Below, one piece after another: positions 6,290 to 10,403 of a DNA stretch of 10,403 bases (its first letter is position 1; each line of letters starts with the position of its first letter). Position numbers and translations under genes: made by a program. The notes beneath the pieces are model-generated. The model did not search any database and was not told where the DNA came from. It worked only from the letters and a program-made list of their open reading frames with translations. The stretch is from Proteobacteria bacterium UBA1847 (GTDB taxonomy: Bacteria > Pseudomonadota > Gammaproteobacteria > Steroidobacterales > Woeseiaceae), in assembly GCA_002338605.1 (NCBI GenBank), contig DDIP01000199.1, forward strand, positions 1 through 10,403. The letters are read 5' to 3'.

Positions 6290-7777
6290 ATGGACAGCGC
6301 ATTCAACCTGGTACAAACCTTATCGACGATATTTGTTTTTGTCGTCGGTGCATTTCTGCTCGCGATTGCCGTGATTTTTGTTATAGACGTCACGCAAACC
6401 ACGCATACTGTTCGCCGAAACTTTCCGGTCATCGGTCGTTTTCGATACGTATTCGAACGCATGGGCGAGTTCCTGCGGCAATATTTTTACGCGCAGGATC
6501 GTGAGGAACTGCCTTTCAACCGTGCACAGCGTTCCTGGGTGTACCGAGCGGCAAAAGGTGTTGACAGCACGGTCGCCTTCGGCTCCACGTTGAATCTGAC
6601 TCCGCCCGGTACGCCAATATTTGTCAACTGCCCCTACCCGACTCTGGATAGAGATTCCGTGCCGAGTGGCCCGATGCTGATCGGCCCGCATGCAAGGAAG
6701 CCCTATGAAGCCGGGTCACTAGTCAATGTCTCAGCGATGAGTTACGGCGCTCTGTCGAAGCCCGCTGTGCTGGCACTGTCACACGGATCACGCATGGCAG
6801 GCAGCTGGCTCAATACGGGTGAAGGCGGCATCTCACCCTGGCACCTCGAGGGTGGATGCGACCTCGTTTTTCAGATCGGGACAGCCAAGTACGGGGCACG
6901 TGACCACGAGGGCAACCTGAGCGACGACAAGCTTCGCGAAGTTGGTGAAATCGAACAGGTGAAAATGATTGAGCTCAAGCTCAGCCAGGGTGCAAAGCCC
7001 GGCAAAGGCGGCATCCTTCCGGCCGTAAAAGTGACCGATGAAATTGCCAGGATTCGTGGCATTCCTGTGGGCAAAGCCTCGATCAGCCCAAACCGGCATC
7101 CGGAGATTAATTCTGCTGGCGACCTGCTCGACATGATTAATCGGATTCGCGACGTTTCAGGATTACCGGTTGGCTTCAAGGCCGTGATCGGTGCGTACGG
7201 CTGGCTTGATGAACTGTTCGAAGAGATCAAGAAGCGTGGTATCGAGTCGGCACCGGATTTCATTACCATCGACGGCGGTGACGGTGGTACTGGGGCAGCA
7301 CCGATGAGCCTGATTGACAATGTCGGCCTGCAAATCAAGGAAAGCCTGCCGCTGGTCGTTGACATGCTGTGCACGCATGGTCTGAGACAGCGCATTCGAG
7401 TCATAGCCAGCGGCAAATTGATTAATCCTTCGGACGCGGCCGCCGCGCTTTGCATGGGAGCAGACTTTATCAATACGGCGCGCGGCTTCATGTTTGCCCT
7501 GGGTTGTATTCAGGCGTTGCAATGCAACAAGAATACCTGTCCAACGGGTGTCACTACCCACAACACGCGCTTGCAACGCGGACTGGTTCCCGAGGACAAG
7601 GCACAGCGCGTCAAACGGTACTGCGAATCCCTGCGCAAGGAGATTGGCATCATCGCGCACTCCTGCGGCGTCGTCGAACCTCGAGGGTTACGACGTTTCC
7701 ATTGCCGGATTGTGCAAGATGACGGTCGGTCAATCCCCCTCAACGAACTCTATCCGGATATCGGCACAACCCGGTAA
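6290..7777 (+). CDS. Membrane-anchored FMN-binding glutamate synthase-like protein
   Basis: This 495-residue protein has one N-terminal membrane helix (about 9-32) followed by the FMN-binding synthase domain of glutamate synthases (about 85-425). The motifs seen are VSAMSYGALSKPAV (147-160), TGEGGISPWH (176-185), KPGKGGILPAVKV (236-248), the glycine-rich FMN/phosphate loop DGGDGGTGAAP (328-338), and Cys406-x5-Cys412-x4-Cys417, spaced like the [3Fe-4S] ligands of GltB. The N-terminal glutaminase domain of GltB is absent, as is any NADPH subunit, so true glutamate synthase activity is not implied; the family has no settled reaction. It lies 3 bases after the doxX-like gene with a weak ribosome-binding site, so it is probably co-transcribed and translationally coupled with the MNIO group. 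It is the last plus-strand gene before the convergent junction. Confidence 0.9.
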   Translation: MDSAFNLVQTLSTIFVFVVGAFLLAIAVIFVIDVTQTTHTVRRNFPVIGRFRYVFERMGEFLRQYFYAQDREELPFNRAQRSWVYRAAKGVDSTVAFGSTLNLTPPGTPIFVNCPYPTLDRDSVPSGPMLIGPHARKPYEAGSLVNVSAMSYGALSKPAVLALSHGSRMAGSWLNTGEGGISPWHLEGGCDLVFQIGTAKYGARDHEGNLSDDKLREVGEIEQVKMIELKLSQGAKPGKGGILPAVKVTDEIARIRGIPVGKASISPNRHPEINSAGDLLDMINRIRDVSGLPVGFKAVIGAYGWLDELFEEIKKRGIESAPDFITIDGGDGGTGAAPMSLIDNVGLQIKESLPLVVDMLCTHGLRQRIRVIASGKLINPSDAAAALCMGADFINTARGFMFALGCIQALQCNKNTCPTGVTTHNTRLQRGLVPEDKAQRVKRYCESLRKEIGIIAHSCGVVEPRGLRRFHCRIVQDDGRSIPLNELYPDIGTTR

Positions 7778-7846
7778 CGCCTTTTCGCCAGCATCGGCCC
7801 GACACCCGGTCGAACAAGAAAAACAACCGGCTGCCCCGATACTGCT

Positions 7847-7940
7847 CAATTAAGGTGGCAGTCACCGTATCTAAATAAACGAGATACGGTGACTGCCACC
7901 TCATTTGTCTGGGGAGTTAGGGTGACTGCTACCTTAATTG
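7847..7940. repeat. Compact inverted-repeat element with three related arms (REP/MITE-like)
   Basis: The element has three copies of a GGTGACTGCCACCT-type unit. Arm 1 (7853-7872) and arm 2 (7882-7901) are perfect 20-bp inverted repeats with a 9-base loop. Arm 3 (7921-7940) is an inverted repeat of 7847-7866, matching 19 of 20 bases, so the element is bounded by CAATTAAGG and CCTTAATTG. Arms 2 and 3 compete for arm 1. It fills the gap between convergent genes, and its right end runs into the last codons of lpdA. The layout resembles non-autonomous repeats of the REP/BIME or MITE kind; no transposase is in the window. The family assignment is inference and depends on finding further copies in the genome. 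Confidence 0.75.
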
Positions 7941-7946
7941 TTTTTT
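7847..7946 (+). terminator. Possible Rho-independent terminator of the plus-strand operon
   Basis: In the plus-strand RNA, 7847-7866 can pair with 7921-7940 over all 20 positions: the only DNA mismatch, G7857 opposite T7930, becomes a G-U wobble. The stem is followed at once by six T (7941-7946). The 54-base loop is long but can fold in part. The alternative inner 20-bp hairpin (7853-7901) has no T-run after it. On the minus strand the outer stem would have a C-A mismatch and no T-run follows, so the signal favours the plus strand. Confidence 0.45.
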
Positions 7947-9673
7947 GGCAGGTACAGGTCGGTGAGGGTGCCGTCCATTGCTTCGGCGGCGAAGGCGACG
8001 GTTTCTGACAAGGTCGGGTGAGGATGAATCGTGAGGCTGATGTCGGCCGCATCCGCGCCCATTTCGACAGCAAGGCAGACTTCGGAAATCAGATCACCGG
8101 CACCGGGACCCACAATTGCACCGCCGAGTACACGCTCGGTCTTTTTGTCGAACAGAAGCTTCGTGAATCCTTCCGGTCGTCCCAGCGACAGCGCGCGGCC
8201 GCTCGCGGCCCACGGAATCTGTGTTTTCTCGTACTCGATGCCCTTTGCCTTGGCTTCGAGCTCAGTTAGCCCGACCCACGCAATTTCGGGATCGGTGTAA
8301 GCAACGGATGGGATCGCACGGGCATCGAAGTATCTCTTCTGACCGGCGATCACCTCGGCAGCGACTTTTGCTTCGTGCGTCGCTTTATGTGCGAGCATCG
8401 GGCCGCCGGCAAGATCGCCGATAGCGAAAATATGCGGCACGTTGGTTCGCATCTGTTTGTCGACTGCGATTATGCCTTGCTGGTCGACGGCGACGCCGGC
8501 CTTTTCAGCGTCAAGGGTTCCACCGTTGGCCCGGCGACCGATTGCAACCAGTACGCGGTCATAGACACCCATTGAGGGTGCCTTGTCGCCTTCAAACCTG
8601 ACCTCGATTCCGGGAACCGTGGCGCGCATACCGGTGACCTTTGTGGACACCATGATGGCTTCGTATCGCTGCTTCACAATTTTCATGAACGGTCGAAGCA
8701 AATCCGGGTCCGTACCGGGCATCAACGAATCCGTCAACTCGACGACGCTGACATCCGTTCCAAGTGCGCTGTAGACACAGGCCATTTCCAGACCGATGAT
8801 GCCGCCACCAACAACCAGAAGGCGTTTGGGCAGCGGCGTCAGCTCAAGCGCGCCGGTTGAATCGACGATCCGAATATCATCCGGCAGTCCCGGCAACATG
8901 GCGGGTTCGGAGCCGGCGGCGATAATGCAATTCTTGAAATCAACGGTTTCGTTATTGTTCAGGCGCAAGCGGTTCGGCGACTCGAATTTGGCTTCAGCGG
9001 TCAGCACACGCACTTTGCGCTGTTTCGCCAGCGCTGCCAATCCGCCCGTCAACTTGCCAACGACCTCGTTCTTCCAGCCACGCAGTTTTTCCGCGTCTAT
9101 TTTGGGCTTACTAAAGACAACACCGTGATCGGCCATCGCAGCCGCATCGTCAATGACCTTCGCTGCGTGCAACAGTGCTTTTGAGGGAATACAGCCGACG
9201 TTCAGGCAAACACCGCCGAGCACCGACGACCGCTCGATCAGAATGACATCAATGCCGAGATCGGCCGCACGAAATGCCGCAGTATATCCGCCCGGTCCCG
9301 ACCCGATGACGACCAACTGCGCAGAGTGCGTCGCGTCGCCAGCCGACTTAACATCGTTAGCCGCAACGATTTCGGGGGCGGACATCTTTCGCGTTTCCTC
9401 CACATCCTCCGGCTGCGTTTGAGACCCGGTGTCGCTTGCCTCGACCTTCGCAACCAGGCTGCCAGTCGAGACTTTGTCACCCACAGCGACGTCGATCGAA
9501 ATTATTTTTCCGGCAGTGTCTGCGGGAACATCCATCGATGCCTTATCGGTTTCTATTGTGACCAGCGGGTCTTCCACAGCGACCGTGTCACCGACAGCAA
9601 CCAATACCTCTATGATTTCAACATCTTTGAAATCGCCCAGATCCGGGACCAACAGGTTCTTCGTTTCAGCCAC
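7934..9673 (-). CDS. lpdA: Dihydrolipoyl dehydrogenase (E3) with N-terminal lipoyl domain
   Basis: E3 reoxidises dihydrolipoamide on the E2 core of the pyruvate dehydrogenase complex and passes electrons through FAD to NAD+. The 579-residue protein begins with a lipoyl domain (about 4-78, lipoylated Lys44 in ETDKAS), then a flexible Ala/Asp/Glu-rich linker (about 79-117). The flavoprotein follows: FAD motif GSGPGG (124-129), redox disulfide Cys156/Cys161 in GGVCLNVGCIPSK, NAD-binding GGGIIG (289-294), the second FAD motif near 410-421, and catalytic His552/Glu557 in HPHPTLSE. The lipoyl fusion makes it about 100 residues longer than E. coli Lpd and is common in PDH-linked E3 of many proteobacteria. 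The start is GTG at 9673, overlapping the aceF stop by one base. The TAA stop (7934-7936) lies within the repeat element, so the end ...LPKNN may have been set by the insertion. Confidence 0.97.
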   Translation of the reverse strand: MAETKNLLVPDLGDFKDVEIIEVLVAVGDTVAVEDPLVTIETDKASMDVPADTAGKIISIDVAVGDKVSTGSLVAKVEASDTGSQTQPEDVEETRKMSAPEIVAANDVKSAGDATHSAQLVVIGSGPGGYTAAFRAADLGIDVILIERSSVLGGVCLNVGCIPSKALLHAAKVIDDAAAMADHGVVFSKPKIDAEKLRGWKNEVVGKLTGGLAALAKQRKVRVLTAEAKFESPNRLRLNNNETVDFKNCIIAAGSEPAMLPGLPDDIRIVDSTGALELTPLPKRLLVVGGGIIGLEMACVYSALGTDVSVVELTDSLMPGTDPDLLRPFMKIVKQRYEAIMVSTKVTGMRATVPGIEVRFEGDKAPSMGVYDRVLVAIGRRANGGTLDAEKAGVAVDQQGIIAVDKQMRTNVPHIFAIGDLAGGPMLAHKATHEAKVAAEVIAGQKRYFDARAIPSVAYTDPEIAWVGLTELEAKAKGIEYEKTQIPWAASGRALSLGRPEGFTKLLFDKKTERVLGGAIVGPGAGDLISEVCLAVEMGADAADISLTIHPHPTLSETVAFAAEAMDGTLTDLYLPKNN

Positions 9674-10403
9674 TATGGAATTGCCTTCAGCAGCGAATCA
9701 ACATCGGCCAGCGCCTGTCCAAGGAAAGTCGTAAACCGAACCGCCTGCGCACCATCAATGACACGGTGATCGTAGGACAGCGATAGCGGCAGCATCAGGC
9801 GCGGCTCAAATTCGGATCCATTCCAGACCGGCTGCATACTCGATCGTGAAACACCGAGGATAGCGACTTCCGGCGCGTTAACGATTGGCGTAAATGCCGT
9901 ACCACCGATTCCACCCAGGCTGGAAATCGTAAACGAGGCACCCTGCAACTGCGGCGCCTTCAACTTGCCTTCGCGAGCCAGTGCGGATAACTCCGCGAGT
10001 TCGGCGGCGAGTTCGTAAACATCCTTGGTATCGGCGTTACGGATGACCGGCACGACCAGGCCCTGTGGCGTATCAGCGGCAAATCCAAGGTGGCAATACT
10101 TCTTTAATATCAACTCACTAGCGTCATCTGATAAAGAAGAATTTACCTTTGGAAACTCCTGCAATGCGGTCACGCAGGCTTTCATGACAAACGCCAGCGG
10201 CGTCAACGAAATTCCGCGCGCCTTGGCCGGCCCCTTCAATTCCTGCCGACGCGCCTCAAGCTCAGTAATATCGGCCAGATCGTGCTGCGTCACATGCGGC
10301 AGGTTGATCCAGCTCGCCTGCAGGCGCGGTCCGGCGATTTTCTGGATGCGTGTCAGTGGCTGTACGTCGGTCTCACCGAACTGCGAAAAGTCCACGCTGG
10401 GTG
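9673..10403 (-). CDS. aceF: Dihydrolipoyllysine acetyltransferase (PDH E2), C-terminal catalytic part, cut by right edge
   Basis: This is the catalytic domain of the E2 core of the pyruvate dehydrogenase complex, which transfers acetyl groups from lipoamide to CoA. The visible ~243 residues start in the linker (PSVDFSQFGETDVQPLTRI), run through WINLPHVTQHDLADITELE, and include FTISSLGGIGGTAFTPIVNAPEVAILGV. The catalytic motif DHRVIDG, with its His and Asp, is encoded near 9754-9777. The GTG at 10395 is an internal Val codon: the frame stays open to the window edge, and E2 proteins carry lipoyl and E1/E3-binding domains before this point. The stop TAG overlaps the lpdA GTG start by one base, so the two are probably translationally coupled in an aceE-aceF-lpdA operon. 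Confidence 0.96.
   Translation of the reverse strand, partial: PSVDFSQFGETDVQPLTRIQKIAGPRLQASWINLPHVTQHDLADITELEARRQELKGPAKARGISLTPLAFVMKACVTALQEFPKVNSSLSDDASELILKKYCHLGFAADTPQGLVVPVIRNADTKDVYELAAELAELSALAREGKLKAPQLQGASFTISSLGGIGGTAFTPIVNAPEVAILGVSRSSMQPVWNGSEFEPRLMLPLSLSYDHRVIDGAQAVRFTTFLGQALADVDSLLKAIP

Noticed and set aside
6871..7491. 206-residue open frame on the minus strand inside the GOGAT-like gene
   Set aside because: It is fully covered by a well-supported plus-strand gene, resembles no known family and is low in complexity (Ser/Pro/Ile-rich), as expected of an antisense shadow.
10393..10395. GTG as the start of a short E2 protein
   Set aside because: The frame stays open to the window edge with linker residues before it, and the catalytic domain without lipoyl domains would not be a working E2.

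Overview
The window looks like chromosomal DNA of a gammaproteobacterium, moderately GC-rich by eye. The evidence is the rnfC-rnfD-rnfG-rnfE-nth order, which is classic for gammaproteobacteria, an Nth whose length and catalytic numbering equal those of the E. coli enzyme, and an aceF-lpdA pair in which the dihydrolipoyl dehydrogenase carries its own lipoyl domain. No genus can be assigned from the sequence alone.

Layout. (1) Positions 2-3033, plus strand: the end of rnfC (cut by the left edge), then rnfD, rnfG and rnfE, each overlapping its neighbour by 1-8 bases. They encode most of the Rnf ion-pumping ferredoxin:NAD+ oxidoreductase (Rsx-type in E. coli); rnfA and rnfB would lie to the left. 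(2) Positions 3041-4098, plus strand: nth (endonuclease III) and a DUF1841 protein joined by an ATGA overlap. (3) Positions 4157-7777, plus strand: a tight four-gene group of a DUF692/MNIO iron oxidase, a DUF2063 partner, a DoxX-type membrane protein and a membrane-anchored glutamate-synthase-like flavoprotein. The first three match the bufBCD/gigBCD core of bufferin (RiPP metallophore) operons, but no precursor peptide gene is visible. (4) Positions 7847-7946: a compact repeat element with three related arms between the convergent gene blocks. (5) Positions 7934-10403, minus strand: lpdA and the 3' part of aceF, the last two genes of a pyruvate dehydrogenase operon entering from the right.

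The plus-strand block is rich in iron and flavin proteins: Rnf Fe-S/FMN subunits, Fe-S Nth, the MNIO multi-iron enzyme and an FMN/[3Fe-4S] GOGAT-like protein. Whether this is functional coupling or chance is not decided by the sequence. The most unusual points are the MNIO operon without a peptide and with an added GOGAT-like gene, the three-arm repeat at the convergent junction whose outer arms make a terminator-like stem followed by six T and supply the lpdA stop codon, the three HxxxH pairs of the DUF1841 protein, and a Ser in place of Thr at the predicted flavin attachment site of RnfG.
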